This document shows, piece by piece, positions 7,519-16,094 of a DNA stretch of 64,000 bases. The stretch is from Oerskovia turbata (GTDB lineage Bacteria > Actinomycetota > Actinomycetes > Actinomycetales > Cellulomonadaceae). How positions within the stretch are numbered: the first letter of the stretch is position 1; each line of letters starts with the position of its first letter. A program made the position numbers and the translations under genes. The notes beneath the pieces are model-generated. The model saw nothing but the letters and a program-made list of their open reading frames with translations. It was not told where the DNA came from and ran no database searches. The stretch is taken from positions 124,001 through 188,000 of the forward strand of contig NZ_JOFV01000006.1 in the NCBI RefSeq assembly GCF_000718325.1, read 5' to 3'.

Positions 7519-8640
7519 TCAGTACCCGAAGACCTGCACCCAGGTGTTGCCCGCGCGCCCCAGCCCCATGGTCGTGAAGTCGCAGTTGAGGATGTTCGCG
7601 CGGTGCCCCTCGGACGCCATCCACGCGTCGACCACGGCCTGGGCGGTCTTCTGCCCGGCGGCGATGTTCTCTCCGCCCGGTCGCGCGTAGCCCTGGGCCG
7701 TGACGCGGTCGCCGAACGTCCGACCGTCGAGGCTCGTGTGGCTGAAGTACCCCTGCGCGACCATGTCCTGCGCGTGCAGGGTCGCGGCGCGCCCGAGCTG
7801 GTCGTCGGCGCGCAGCGCGGGGCAGCCCGCGGTCGCGCGGTGCGTGTTGACGAGCGCAAGGGCGGCGGCCGTGTCACCCGCGGTCTCGCCCCCGCCCGAC
7901 GACGTCGCTCCCCCCTCACTCCCGGTGGCACCTGGCGTCGTGGTCGGGTCGGCGAGCAGCGCGGCCCGGGTCGCGGGGCCGGCGACGCCGTCGGGCTCGA
8001 GGCCGTTCGCGTCCTGGAACGTGCGCAGCGCGCGGTCGGTCCCGGGCCCGAACACGCCGTCGGCCGGGACAGTGGCCCCGTGCACCTGGAGGCGCTCCTG
8101 GACCTGCTGGACCTCCGGTCCGGTCGCGCCCTGCTGGGGCGGCGCCGCGGGGTCCTCCGGGGCAGGCGGGGGTGCCGGGACGGGGGCCTCGTCGGCGGAA
8201 GGCTCCGGCGCTGGGGCCACGGCGGTGGGCTGCTCGGCGGCGGTGCCCCCGGGCTGCTGCGGAGCGTTCCCGGCGGGTCCGCTGCTGCCCGCCTCGGCGA
8301 GCAGCGGCTCGCGCCCGTCAGCACTGCGGCTGGCGCGGTCGTCCCCCCGGCCGAGCGCAGCGTCCCAGCGTGCACCGATCGGTTCGAGACCAGGTCCCTC
8401 GCCGCCGAGCTCCTGCGTCGCCGGGACCACGAGCAGCCCGCCCACGAGGCCGAGGGTCACGACCGCCACCTGCGGCAGACCACGAGGTCCGCGCGCTCTG
8501 CCGGTAGAACCGGTGGCACCGGTCGAGCGGGCGTGCCGGACTGCCTCGGCCCGCCGACGACGCTGCACCCGCGACGGCGAGTCGGCCTCCTGCTCGGCGA
8601 GGCGGCGCGCAGCGCGGGTCGGGGGAAGGTGGTCGAGCAT
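7519..8640 (-). CDS. Secreted CAP/SCP-domain protein with a peptidoglycan-binding domain
   Basis: 373 residues, in order: basic cytoplasmic N-terminus, one membrane segment (about 57-73), a Pro/Ala-rich linker, a PG_binding_1 domain (about 176-230, VQERLQVHG and DGVFGPGTDRALRTFQ) and an SCP/PR-1 (YkwD-like) domain from about 259 to the end. The SCP domain shows GYFSHTS, GGENIAAGQ and SEGHRANIL. It is probably displayed on the cell wall; the biochemical activity of bacterial SCP domains is not settled. The ATG at 8640 has GGAG seven nt upstream. Confidence 0.85.
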   Translation of the reverse strand: MLDHLPPTRAARRLAEQEADSPSRVQRRRRAEAVRHARSTGATGSTGRARGPRGLPQVAVVTLGLVGGLLVVPATQELGGEGPGLEPIGARWDAALGRGDDRASRSADGREPLLAEAGSSGPAGNAPQQPGGTAAEQPTAVAPAPEPSADEAPVPAPPPAPEDPAAPPQQGATGPEVQQVQERLQVHGATVPADGVFGPGTDRALRTFQDANGLEPDGVAGPATRAALLADPTTTPGATGSEGGATSSGGGETAGDTAAALALVNTHRATAGCPALRADDQLGRAATLHAQDMVAQGYFSHTSLDGRTFGDRVTAQGYARPGGENIAAGQKTAQAVVDAWMASEGHRANILNCDFTTMGLGRAGNTWVQVFGY

Positions 8641-8795
8641 CGGGGACTCCGGCGGCACGAGCGACCTTCCGTCGGTGGAATGTGGGCTGATTGCCCAGTA
8701 TGCCCCGAGACTGCGGGTGAGAACCAGACGCTCGGCAGGTCTCGGCTCACCGCTCCGGAGCCGATGGCACGAGCACCTCACCCGGGACGCACGAA

Positions 8796-8821
8796 GGCCC
8801 GGCCCCTTCCGGGACCGGGCC
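8796..8821 (-). terminator. Terminator downstream of clpB
   Basis: A GC-rich hairpin (GGCCCGG...CCGGGCC with inner complementarity) lies 77 bp after the clpB stop, followed on the minus strand by TTCGT. Confidence 0.6.
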
Positions 8822-8897
8822 GTGGACGCCTGGGATGAGCGGCGCCGTCGGGCAGGAGGAGCTACCGCCGACGGCGCGCGCCGCCCCGCGAACGGCG

Positions 8898-11504
8898 TCA
8901 ACGCTGGACGGTCAGCTCCAGCCCTTCGCCCTCGGCGAGCGACCGGTCGACGACGATCGTGTCGCCGTCCGCGACCTCGCCCGCCAGGAGCTTGCGCGCC
9001 AGGCGGTCGCCGATCTCGCGCTGCACCAGGCGGCGCAGCGGGCGCGCCCCGTACGCGGGGTCGAACCCTTCGAGCGCGAGCCACTCGCGCGCGGCGGGCG
9101 TGACCTCGAGGGTGAGGCGACGGTCCGCGAGGCGTTCGCCGAGCCGGTCGACCGCGATGTCCACGATCCGCCCCAGCTCGTCGAGGTTCAGCGGGTCGAA
9201 GATCACGACGTCGTCGAGCCGGTTGATGAACTCCGGCTTGAAGTTCGACCGGACCGCCGACATGACGGCCTCGCGCTTGGCCGCGTCGTCGAGCATGGGG
9301 TCCACGAGGAACTGCGAGCCCAGGTTCGACGTCAGGACCAGGATGACGTTGCGGAAGTCGACCGTGCGGCCCTGTCCGTCGGTCAGACGGCCGTCGTCGA
9401 GCACCTGCAGCAGGATGTCGAAGACCTCGGGGTGCGCCTTCTCGACCTCGTCGAGCAGCACGACCGAGTACGGCCTGCGCCGCACGGCCTCGGTGAGCTG
9501 GCCGCCCTCCTCGTAGCCGACGTACCCCGGAGGGGCACCCACAAGACGTGCGACGCTGTGCTTCTCGCCGTACTCCGACATGTCGATGCGCACCATGGCG
9601 CGCTCGTCGTCGAACAGGAAGTCCGCGAGCGCCTTCGCGAGCTCGGTCTTGCCGACGCCCGTGGGTCCGAGGAACAGGAACGAACCCGTGGGGCGGTCGG
9701 GGTCGGCGACTCCCGCGCGCGAACGCCGTACGGCGTCCGAGACGGCCGCGACGGCGGCCTTCTGCCCGATCAGGCGCTTGCCGATCACGTCCTCCATGTG
9801 GAGGAGCTTCTCGGACTCGCCCTGGAGCATGCGGCCCGCGGGGATGCCCGTCCACGCGGACACGACCTCCGCGATCTCGTCGGCACCGACCTTGTCGGCG
9901 ATCATGGGTGCCTGCTCGGCGACCGAGTCGTCGACCGACGCCTCCTCCTGCTCGGCGGCCTGGAGCTGCTCCTGGAGCTGCGGGATCTCGCCGTACTGGA
10001 TGCGGCCGGCGGTCTCGAGGTCGCCCTCGCGGATGGCCCGCTCGACCTGGACGCGCAGCTCGTCGAGCTTGGCGCGCAGGTCACCGACACGGTTGTGGCC
10101 CGCCTTCTCGGCGTCCCAGCGCGCGGTCAGCGCGGACAGCTCCTCGCGACGGTCGGCGAGGTCGGCGCGCAGCTTCTCGAGGCGCTCGCGCGAGGCGGGG
10201 TCGTCGGACTCCGAGAGCACGACCTCCTCCATCTCCAGGCGCGTGACTGCACGCTGGAGCTCGTCGATCTCGATGGGCGAGGAGTCGAGCTCCATGCGCA
10301 GGCGCGACGCGGCCTCGTCGACCAGGTCGATCGCCTTGTCGGGGAGCTGGCGGCCCGTGATGTAGCGGTCGGACAGGGCGGCCGCGGCCACGAGCGCCGA
10401 GTCGGCGATCGTCACCTTGTGGTGCGCCTCGTAGCGCTCCTTGAGCCCGCGCAGGATCGCGACGGTGTCCTCGACCGAGGGCTCGCCCACGAAGACCTGC
10501 TGGAAGCGGCGTTCCAGGGCCGGGTCCTTCTCGATGTGCTCGCGGTACTCGTCGAGGGTCGTCGCGCCGACCAGGCGCAGCTCGCCGCGGGCGAGCATGG
10601 GCTTGAGCATGTTGCCCGCGTCCATGGCGCCCTCGCCGCCCGCACCCGCACCGACCACGGTGTGGAGCTCGTCGATGAAGGTCACGACCTCGCCGTCGGA
10701 GGACTTGATCTCTTCCAGGACGGCCTTGAGACGCTCTTCGAACTCGCCGCGGTACTTGGCGCCCGCGACCATGGCCGCGAGGTCGAGCGAGACGAGCTTC
10801 TTGCCCTTGAGGGAGTCGGGGACGTCGCCCGCGACGATGCGCTGGGCGAGGCCTTCGACGACGGCCGTCTTGCCGACGCCGGGCTCGCCGATCAAGACGG
10901 GGTTGTTCTTGGTGCGGCGCGAGAGGACCTGCACGACGCGGCGGATCTCCGCGTCGCGCCCGATCACGGGGTCGAGCTTGCCCTCGGCCGCGGCCGCGGT
11001 GAGGTCCTGGCCGTACTGCTCGAGAGCCTTGTACGTGCCCTCGGGGTTGGGGCTCGTCACGCGGCCCGAGCCGCGGACCGCGGGCAGCGCCGAGCGCAGC
11101 GCGTCGGCGCTCGCCCCGGCGTCGCCGAGGATCTGCGCGGCGGGCGAGGAACCCGCGGCGATGCCGATGAGCAGGTGCTCGGTCGAGACGTACTCGTCCC
11201 CCATGCCCTGGGCCTCCTTCGAGGCCAGGTCGAGCGCGGCCGACGTGCTGCGCGACGCGGTGGGCTGGGCGACGGCCGAGCCGCTCGCGGTGGGCAGCGC
11301 GACGAGCGCCGCACGCACCTTCTGGCCGATGGCCTGGGCGTTCGCGCCGACGGCGTCGAGCAGCCCGACGGCGACGCCACCCTCCTGCGTGAGCAGCGCG
11401 GCGAGGAGGTGCACGGGTTCGAGCTGGGGGTTGCCGGCGGCCGACGCGGTCTGGATGGCCTCGCCGACGGCCTGCTGGGACATGGTGGTGAACTTGGTGT
11501 CCAT
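8898..11504 (-). CDS. clpB: ATP-dependent chaperone ClpB (disaggregase)
   Basis: 868 residues, the normal ClpB length. Order: Clp N-domain (1-150, with [14 protein letters not shown]), first AAA+ module with Walker A GEPGVGKT at 206-213 and [11 protein letters not shown], a coiled-coil middle domain (about 400-530, Glu/Arg/Leu-rich), and a second AAA+ module with [15 protein letters not shown] and the D2-small domain. ClpB extracts polypeptides from aggregates with DnaK. The start ATG at 11504 has GGAG 8 nt upstream and matches the conserved N-terminus. A HAIR element at 11557-11577 in the leader predicts HspR repression and heat induction. Confidence 0.97.
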   Translation of the reverse strand: MDTKFTTMSQQAVGEAIQTASAAGNPQLEPVHLLAALLTQEGGVAVGLLDAVGANAQAIGQKVRAALVALPTASGSAVAQPTASRSTSAALDLASKEAQGMGDEYVSTEHLLIGIAAGSSPAAQILGDAGASADALRSALPAVRGSGRVTSPNPEGTYKALEQYGQDLTAAAAEGKLDPVIGRDAEIRRVVQVLSRRTKNNPVLIGEPGVGKTAVVEGLAQRIVAGDVPDSLKGKKLVSLDLAAMVAGAKYRGEFEERLKAVLEEIKSSDGEVVTFIDELHTVVGAGAGGEGAMDAGNMLKPMLARGELRLVGATTLDEYREHIEKDPALERRFQQVFVGEPSVEDTVAILRGLKERYEAHHKVTIADSALVAAAALSDRYITGRQLPDKAIDLVDEAASRLRMELDSSPIEIDELQRAVTRLEMEEVVLSESDDPASRERLEKLRADLADRREELSALTARWDAEKAGHNRVGDLRAKLDELRVQVERAIREGDLETAGRIQYGEIPQLQEQLQAAEQEEASVDDSVAEQAPMIADKVGADEIAEVVSAWTGIPAGRMLQGESEKLLHMEDVIGKRLIGQKAAVAAVSDAVRRSRAGVADPDRPTGSFLFLGPTGVGKTELAKALADFLFDDERAMVRIDMSEYGEKHSVARLVGAPPGYVGYEEGGQLTEAVRRRPYSVVLLDEVEKAHPEVFDILLQVLDDGRLTDGQGRTVDFRNVILVLTSNLGSQFLVDPMLDDAAKREAVMSAVRSNFKPEFINRLDDVVIFDPLNLDELGRIVDIAVDRLGERLADRRLTLEVTPAAREWLALEGFDPAYGARPLRRLVQREIGDRLARKLLAGEVADGDTIVVDRSLAEGEGLELTVQR

Positions 11505-11556
11505 GGGGTCTCCGGATACTTCAGGGTCTGGGTCTACCTGGAACAACAGGACCTGA

Positions 11557-11577
11557 CTTGAGCCTATTCCACTCAAC
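11557..11577 (-). promoter_or_regulatory. HAIR element (HspR operator) upstream of clpB
   Basis: The inverted repeat CTTGAGC-N7-ACTCAAC matches the HAIR consensus CTTGAGT-N7-ACTCAAG at 12 of 14 arm positions. It lies 53 bp before the clpB start. In actinobacteria HspR binds this site to repress the dnaK and clpB heat-shock genes. Confidence 0.85.
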
Positions 11578-11685
11578 TCTGCCCGTCATGTCTGCACTGC
11601 GCTCCGCACACAGCAACTCGGACCTTCAGCCACCATCGCACCGGACCCCGCCCACCGCACGACGTCCCCGCCTCCCCGGGCGTGT

Positions 11686-11728
11686 TGTCAGAACCAGCGA
11701 GAACTCCAGGTCACGCTCGCTCTGACAG
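11686..11728. repeat. Dispersed imperfect palindrome, copy 1
   Basis: Arms TGTCAGAACCAGCGAG and CGCTCGCTCTGACA face each other in the gap between clpB and the hydrolase gene. The reverse complement is nearly the same as the element at 50094-50137, including the ends CTGTCAG and CTGACAG and the inner GCGAGCGTGACC. Confidence 0.6.
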
Positions 11729-11756
11729 GTCTGGGTGGGCGGTGGACAATGGCGCC

Positions 11757-12713
11757 ATGACGCACGGCTGGCAGCAGGACGTCCTCGGACCCGACTGGGT
11801 CGCCCGCACGCTCGACCTCCCAGGGGGCGACACCGCGACGCTCGTCCGCAGGGCGACGAGCCCCGGAGGTGAGCGGCGCCGTCGGGCCGTGCTGTACGTC
11901 CACGGGTTCGTCGACTACTTCTTCCAGACCCACCTCGGTGACGCCTTCGAGGAGCACGGCTACGCGTTCTACGCGATCGACCTGCGCGGGTACGGCCGGT
12001 CGCTCGCGCACTGGACCGAGGCCGGCAAGGACCCCAACATGGTCGACGACCTGAGCCTCTACGCCCAGGACCTCGACGCGGCGGCCGCCGTGATCCGGGC
12101 CGAGGGGCACGACGAGCTCGTGGTCGTCGGGCACTCGACAGGTGGCCTCGTCACGAGCCTGTGGGCCAACGCGCGCCCCGGCAAGGTCGCTGCGCTCGTC
12201 CTCAACAGCCCCTGGTTCGACCTCAACTCGTCCTGGTTCGACCGTGTGATCTCCACCCGGGTGATCGACGTCGTCGGACGCTTCGCCCCCCGGCTCGTCG
12301 TCGGCTCGCTCGACGACGCCTACGGGCAGGCCCTGCACACCGGGACCGGCGGCGAGTGGACCTACGAGCTCGGCTGGAAGCCGCACGAGGGATTCCCCGT
12401 CCGGGCCGGCTGGCTGCGCGAGATCCGGCGCGGGCACGCGCAGGTAGCACGCGGGCTGCACGTCCAGTGCCCCGTGCTCGTCCTGACGTCGACACGGTCC
12501 GGGCCGAACAAGGGCTGGCACCCCGAGGTCGTGACGACCGACAGCGTGCTCGACGTCCAGCACATCAAGGACCGAGCGCCCGGGCTGGGCGACGACGTGA
12601 CCCTCGTCGAGATCGAGGGCGGCGCGCACGACCTCGTCCTGTCGCCCGAACCGGCCCGGACGGCGTTCCTCGACGAGGTCTTCACGTGGCTCGACGAGCG
12701 GCTGCCGGACTGA
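11757..12713 (+). CDS. Alpha/beta hydrolase (monoacylglycerol-lipase/lysophospholipase-like)
   Basis: 318 residues with the alpha/beta hydrolase core: oxyanion strand VLYVHGF near 46-51, IDLRGYGRS at 74-82, nucleophile elbow GHSTGG with Ser about 127, and a C-terminal EIEGGAHDL holding the likely catalytic His. The family hydrolyses carboxylic esters, often monoacylglycerols; the substrate here is unknown. No signal peptide, so cytoplasmic. The ATG at 11757 begins the conserved domain but has only a weak purine-rich stretch upstream. The gene is monocistronic and convergent with the cation transporter gene. Confidence 0.85.
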   Translation: MTHGWQQDVLGPDWVARTLDLPGGDTATLVRRATSPGGERRRRAVLYVHGFVDYFFQTHLGDAFEEHGYAFYAIDLRGYGRSLAHWTEAGKDPNMVDDLSLYAQDLDAAAAVIRAEGHDELVVVGHSTGGLVTSLWANARPGKVAALVLNSPWFDLNSSWFDRVISTRVIDVVGRFAPRLVVGSLDDAYGQALHTGTGGEWTYELGWKPHEGFPVRAGWLREIRRGHAQVARGLHVQCPVLVLTSTRSGPNKGWHPEVVTTDSVLDVQHIKDRAPGLGDDVTLVEIEGGAHDLVLSPEPARTAFLDEVFTWLDERLPD

Positions 12714-12754
12714 CCGGCCCGGTGCCGTAGCGCGACCCGCCGCGGCACGCCGCC

Positions 12755-13771
12755 CTACGCAGTCGCCGGCGCCGACGGCTCCAGCGACGGCTCGCTCGCC
12801 GGGGACACCGAGATGACCGCCCCCGCGATGACGGGCGCCGCGGTCGCCCGCCGTTCGAGCGCGTCGATGCGCTCGGCGACCACGTGCTCGTCGTCGTCCC
12901 CCACGAGGTCGACGCTCGCGACGAGGTACAGCGACCGCGGCCCGACGAACTCCAGGCGCAGGTACGTGACCCGGTCGACCTCGGGGTCGGCGAGCAGCTC
13001 GCGCAGCACGGCGTCGCGCGTCGCGACCCCCGCGGGCTCACCCACCAGGAAGCGCCGGTTCCGGTCGATGAGGATCCACGAGATGACCCCGAGGATCAGG
13101 CCGACGACGATCGAACCGATCGCGTCGGGCACAGGCGAACCCGTGACCTGGTGCAGGAAGATGCCGACGAACGCCACGACGAGGCCCATGAGGGCCGCGG
13201 CGTCCTCGGCGAACACGGCCCGCAGCGTCGGGTCGGACGTGACCAGGACGTGCTGGAGCAGGTCGCGCTCGGCCTTCTTCGCCTCCTTGCGCGCCTGCCG
13301 GTTCGCCTGGAGGAACGAGACTCCCTCGAGGACGAACGCGACACCGAGCACCGCGTACGCGATCCCGAAGTCGTCCGCGGGCTCAGGATGAACGAGCTCC
13401 TGGATGCCGTGCGTGATCGAGACGCCCGCACCCACCGCGAACAGCCCGAGCGCCGCGAACATCGACCACACGTACGCCTCGCGCCCGAACCCCAGGGGAT
13501 GGTCGTGGTCAGCGGGCTTGCGCGACCGCTTGTTCGCGATCAGGAGGAACACCTCGTTGCCCGTGTCCGCCCACGAGTGCACGGCCTCGGCGACCATCGA
13601 CGCCGAACCCGTGAGCACCGCCGCAGCCGACTTCGCGACCGCGATGAGGAGGTTCGCGCCGAACGCGACGATGACCGTGAACGCGCTCTCGGCATGCTCC
13701 TCGGTCTTCACGACGCGCGGGCTGTCGGCCACAGGCCGCGTGGGGGGCTGTGCACCGGGCGACGAGGTCAT
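12755..13771 (-). CDS. Cation diffusion facilitator family transporter
   Basis: 338 residues, with about six membrane segments from residue 28 to about 240 and a C-terminal cytoplasmic domain. The first metal-site helix reads AVHSWADTGNEV and the second site VFAEDAAALMG, where many CDF members have HxxxD. The H/D then E/D pair is typical of the ZnT9-like CDF branch. A loop contains HDHPLGFGREAY. It probably exports divalent metal (Zn, Mn or Fe) in exchange for protons. Monocistronic, divergent from the lipoprotein gene at 13947 across a gap that contains the 22-bp repeats. Confidence 0.9.
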   Translation of the reverse strand: MTSSPGAQPPTRPVADSPRVVKTEEHAESAFTVIVAFGANLLIAVAKSAAAVLTGSASMVAEAVHSWADTGNEVFLLIANKRSRKPADHDHPLGFGREAYVWSMFAALGLFAVGAGVSITHGIQELVHPEPADDFGIAYAVLGVAFVLEGVSFLQANRQARKEAKKAERDLLQHVLVTSDPTLRAVFAEDAAALMGLVVAFVGIFLHQVTGSPVPDAIGSIVVGLILGVISWILIDRNRRFLVGEPAGVATRDAVLRELLADPEVDRVTYLRLEFVGPRSLYLVASVDLVGDDDEHVVAERIDALERRATAAPVIAGAVISVSPASEPSLEPSAPATA

Positions 13772-13812
13772 GTAGCGGGTCTATCACCGGACCTGCCGGG
13801 GCGCGCGGGGGC

Positions 13813-13856
13813 CGGTCGCCCTCGGCGGGCGGGTTCGTCACCCTCGGCGGGCGCCC
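13813..13856 (+). repeat. Two units of the 22-bp CACCCTCGGCGG repeat
   Basis: CGCCCTCGGCGGGCGGGTTCGT-type and CACCCTCGGCGGGCG-type units stand head to tail at a 22-bp period in the divergent gap between the cation transporter and the lipoprotein gene. The same motif recurs at 14430-14560 and 27531-27796. Confidence 0.7.
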
Positions 13857-13946
13857 GTCGCTCGTGCCGTCGGCTGCGCCTGTGCGAGTCGCACCGGTCG
13901 TGCTGTGTAGTCTCAGGCCACACACGGTCACGACGGGGGTGCGTTC

Positions 13947-14420
13947 ATGCGAGGAAGCACGGCGGCCGGGGCTTCGGCTCTGGTGCTGGTGGCGCTGATG
14001 GCGGCTGGTTGCAGCGGCGGGAGCAGTGCCCTTCCCGGACCCACGGAAGTGGTGCAGGCGAGTACGTCCGAGGATGACGTGGCGCAGGACGTCGCCGCGT
14101 GCGCGGCGGTCTCCGACGTCCAGTCGATCGTGGAGAACGCGGACATCGCCCTCGCCGAGGGGCGCATGGCCGTCCAGGAGCAGCAGGGCTGGTACGAGGT
14201 CGCGACACATGTGCTGCACCGCATCCCCTCGAGCGGCGACAGTGCCGTCGGCCAGGCGGTCGCCGACCTGCAGGAGGCCGTCCCGGCGGTCGAGCTGTGG
14301 ACGAGGACCGAACCCGCGGTCATCAGGTCGGACGCCTGGTCCGTCGCCCTCGACGCCCTGGCCGGACCCTGCCTCGCGGTGGACTCTGAGCTGACGACTT
14401 CGATGTTCACCGGCGGCTGA
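13947..14420 (+). CDS. Small lipoprotein of unknown function
   Basis: 157 residues: an Arg-containing n-region, a hydrophobic core and lipobox MAAGC (Cys about 22), then a mature domain that is mostly helical and Ala/Val-rich with a CAAVSDVQSIVENADIALAEG segment. No recognised domain. The ATG has GGGGG at about 7 nt. The gene sits alone between two clusters of the 22-bp repeat and converges on the mnh operon. Confidence 0.75.
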   Translation: MRGSTAAGASALVLVALMAAGCSGGSSALPGPTEVVQASTSEDDVAQDVAACAAVSDVQSIVENADIALAEGRMAVQEQQGWYEVATHVLHRIPSSGDSAVGQAVADLQEAVPAVELWTRTEPAVIRSDAWSVALDALAGPCLAVDSELTTSMFTGG

Positions 14421-14429
14421 GGCAAGCTC

Positions 14430-14560
14430 ACCCTCGTCGGGCGCCGTCGTCACCCTCGTCGGGTGCCGTCGTCACCCTCGACGGTCCGGGGCGTCACCTT
14501 CGGCGGGCGCGGCCGTCACCCTCGGCGGTCGGTCGCGTCACCCTCGGCGGGTTCCGCTCG
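14430..14560 (+). repeat. Six tandem units of the 22-bp CACCCTCGGCGG repeat, running into the mnhG 3' end
   Basis: Six units at an exact 22-bp period begin CACCCTCG or CACCTTCG, continue with (T/A/G)CGG, then about 8-10 variable bases ending in GT. The block fills the gap between the convergent lipoprotein and mnhG genes. Its last two units encode the end of MnhG (PAEGDATDRRG on the minus strand). A role as a transcription barrier or protein-binding array is possible; none is established. Confidence 0.75.
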
Positions 14561-14944
14561 GGCCGCCGCCTCGCGGTCGGCCACGTCCTTCTCGCGGTCC
14601 GCCGCCTCCTGGTCCGCCGTGAGGTCGTCGAGCACGAGCAGGTCCGGGCGGACCTTCCCGGTCCGGTAGCCCGCACGGCCCACCATGTGCGCGGCGACGG
14701 GCGACGTCATGAGCTGGAAGATCACGACGAGCACGAGCATGCCCACGGCCGACCAGCTCCGCAGCCGCAGCCCGAGCGCGATGAGCACGAGGATCAGCCC
14801 CAGCACCTGCGGCTTGGTCGCGGCGTGCATGCGCGCGAGCAGGTCCGGGAAGCGCACGACGCCGACACCGGCGGCGAACGCGAGGAACGCCCCGCACAGC
14901 AGGAAGATCGCGGCGAGCACGTCGGCCACCAGGGTCCAGCTCAT
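14516..14944 (-). CDS. mnhG: Mrp Na+/H+ antiporter subunit G
   Basis: 142 residues, with three membrane segments in the first 90 (IFLLCGAFLAFAAGVGVVRF, LGLILVLIALG, VLVVIFQLMTSPVAAHM) and the typical FPDLLARMHAATKPQ loop of MrpG. The C-terminal 50 residues are charged and absent from short homologues, and the last dozen come from the 22-bp repeat block. It is the last gene of the mnh operon, and its ATG overlaps the mnhF stop (ATGA). It is part of the hetero-oligomeric Mrp complex that exports Na+ using the proton motive force. Confidence 0.92.
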   Translation of the reverse strand: MSWTLVADVLAAIFLLCGAFLAFAAGVGVVRFPDLLARMHAATKPQVLGLILVLIALGLRLRSWSAVGMLVLVVIFQLMTSPVAAHMVGRAGYRTGKVRPDLLVLDDLTADQEAADREKDVADREAAARAEPAEGDATDRRG

Positions 14945-15396
14945 GAGCGTGCCTCCTCGGGTCCGGTCGAGCCGTCGACCTCGGGGGCCGCGGCCTCCTC
15001 GACCTCGTGCAGCGCGTCGGGTTCGTGCTCCGCGCCGTGCTCGGGGTCGGCGGCCTTGTCATGCTCGCCCTCCTCGGCTGCGAGGCGTTCGGCCTCCTCG
15101 GCCGCGATCTCCTCGCGGGTCTTGATGCGCCCCTCGCCCTCGGGCTCGACCGACGCGAACCGGGCGATGGTCACGGACCCGACGAAGCCCACGAGCGAGA
15201 GCACGACGAGGATCGGGATGGTCTCGGTACGCCGGGACCAGGCGGCCTCGAGCGCGATGGTGCCGACGAGCGTCGTCGTGAAGACGTCGAGCGCGATGGT
15301 GCGGTCGAGCATCGACGGGCCCTTCTCGGCCCGGACGACGGCGAGCGTCGCGGCCGCGGCGAGGAGCACGGCGCAGATCAGGACGACGACGATCAT
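14941..15396 (-). CDS. mnhF: Mrp Na+/H+ antiporter subunit F
   Basis: 151 residues with three membrane segments at the N-terminus (VVVLICAVLLAAAATL, LDVFTTTLVGTIALEAA, IPILVVLSLVGFVGSV) and the MrpF signature KGPSMLDRTIALDV. A Glu/Ala-rich tail of about 60 residues follows; it is extra to the core family and probably cytoplasmic. The start overlaps the end of mnhE by 4 bp and the stop overlaps mnhG, so the operon is tightly coupled. Confidence 0.9.
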   Translation of the reverse strand: MIVVVLICAVLLAAAATLAVVRAEKGPSMLDRTIALDVFTTTLVGTIALEAAWSRRTETIPILVVLSLVGFVGSVTIARFASVEPEGEGRIKTREEIAAEEAERLAAEEGEHDKAADPEHGAEHEPDALHEVEEAAAPEVDGSTGPEEARS

Positions 15397-16094
15397 CGCT
15401 GCCCCTCCCCTCGGTCGGTACGTGGTTCGGTCCGGCGAGCGGCGCCGTCGGCCCCGGGCGCCCCGGCAGCCCCGGGTCCCCCGCCCGACGGCGTCGCGCC
15501 CGCGGGCTCGGGCGTCCCGCCCCGGGGGTGGTACAGCCCGGCGGCCTTGAGGTCGTCGTTCGACGCGAAGGCGCGCAGCACGCGGGCCTCGAGGTCGAGC
15601 GTGTCCTGGCGGACCTTGTCGGCACCGCCCGCGGCGTCGAGGTCCAGCACGTGCAGGTAGAGCATCCCCGTGAGGCGGTGGGCCTCGATGACGAGCGAGC
15701 CGGGCACGAGCGAGCTGAGCTCGGACGTGATCGTCATGTAGATGTCCGACGGGTTGCGCAGCCGCACCCCGACCACGGCCCCGTGCGGGGTGTGGTGGAG
15801 ACGGAAGGCCTGCATGCTCACCTGGAAGGACGCGACGACGAGGTCGGCGACGAACCGGCCGACCAGAACGAGCAGCGGCCAGGGGCGCGCCGTGCCGCTC
15901 GTCGCGATCGACGGCAGCGGCATGAACGTGATGAGCAGGCTCGCGAGGAGGACCCCTGCGAGGACGTTGCCCCACGACAGGTCTCCCCACAGCATGACCC
16001 ACACGACGGTCAGCCACACGACGGTGCGCCACTGCGCGGTGAGCCGGCTGAACCAGCCGCCCGCGAGCGGGCCTCTACGACGGTGCAGGCTCAC
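15393..16094 (-). CDS. mnhE: Mrp Na+/H+ antiporter subunit E
   Basis: 233 residues: two or three membrane segments near the N-terminus, then the conserved MrpE region (PSDIYMTITSELSSLVPGSLVIE, cut here between family blocks, and LYLHVLDLD). Homologues end soon after; this protein adds a Pro/Gly/Ala-rich tail of about 40 residues. It overlaps its neighbours by 4 bp on both sides. MrpE is needed for full antiporter assembly in the family. Confidence 0.9.
   Translation of the reverse strand: MSLHRRRGPLAGGWFSRLTAQWRTVVWLTVVWVMLWGDLSWGNVLAGVLLASLLITFMPLPSIATSGTARPWPLLVLVGRFVADLVVASFQVSMQAFRLHHTPHGAVVGVRLRNPSDIYMTITSELSSLVPGSLVIEAHRLTGMLYLHVLDLDAAGGADKVRQDTLDLEARVLRAFASNDDLKAAGLYHPRGGTPEPAGATPSGGGPGAAGAPGADGAARRTEPRTDRGEGQR

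Noticed and set aside
8835..11561. 908-codon open frame opposite clpB
   Set aside because: Long antisense frames are expected in very GC-rich DNA; it has no family features, and clpB on the other strand is certain.
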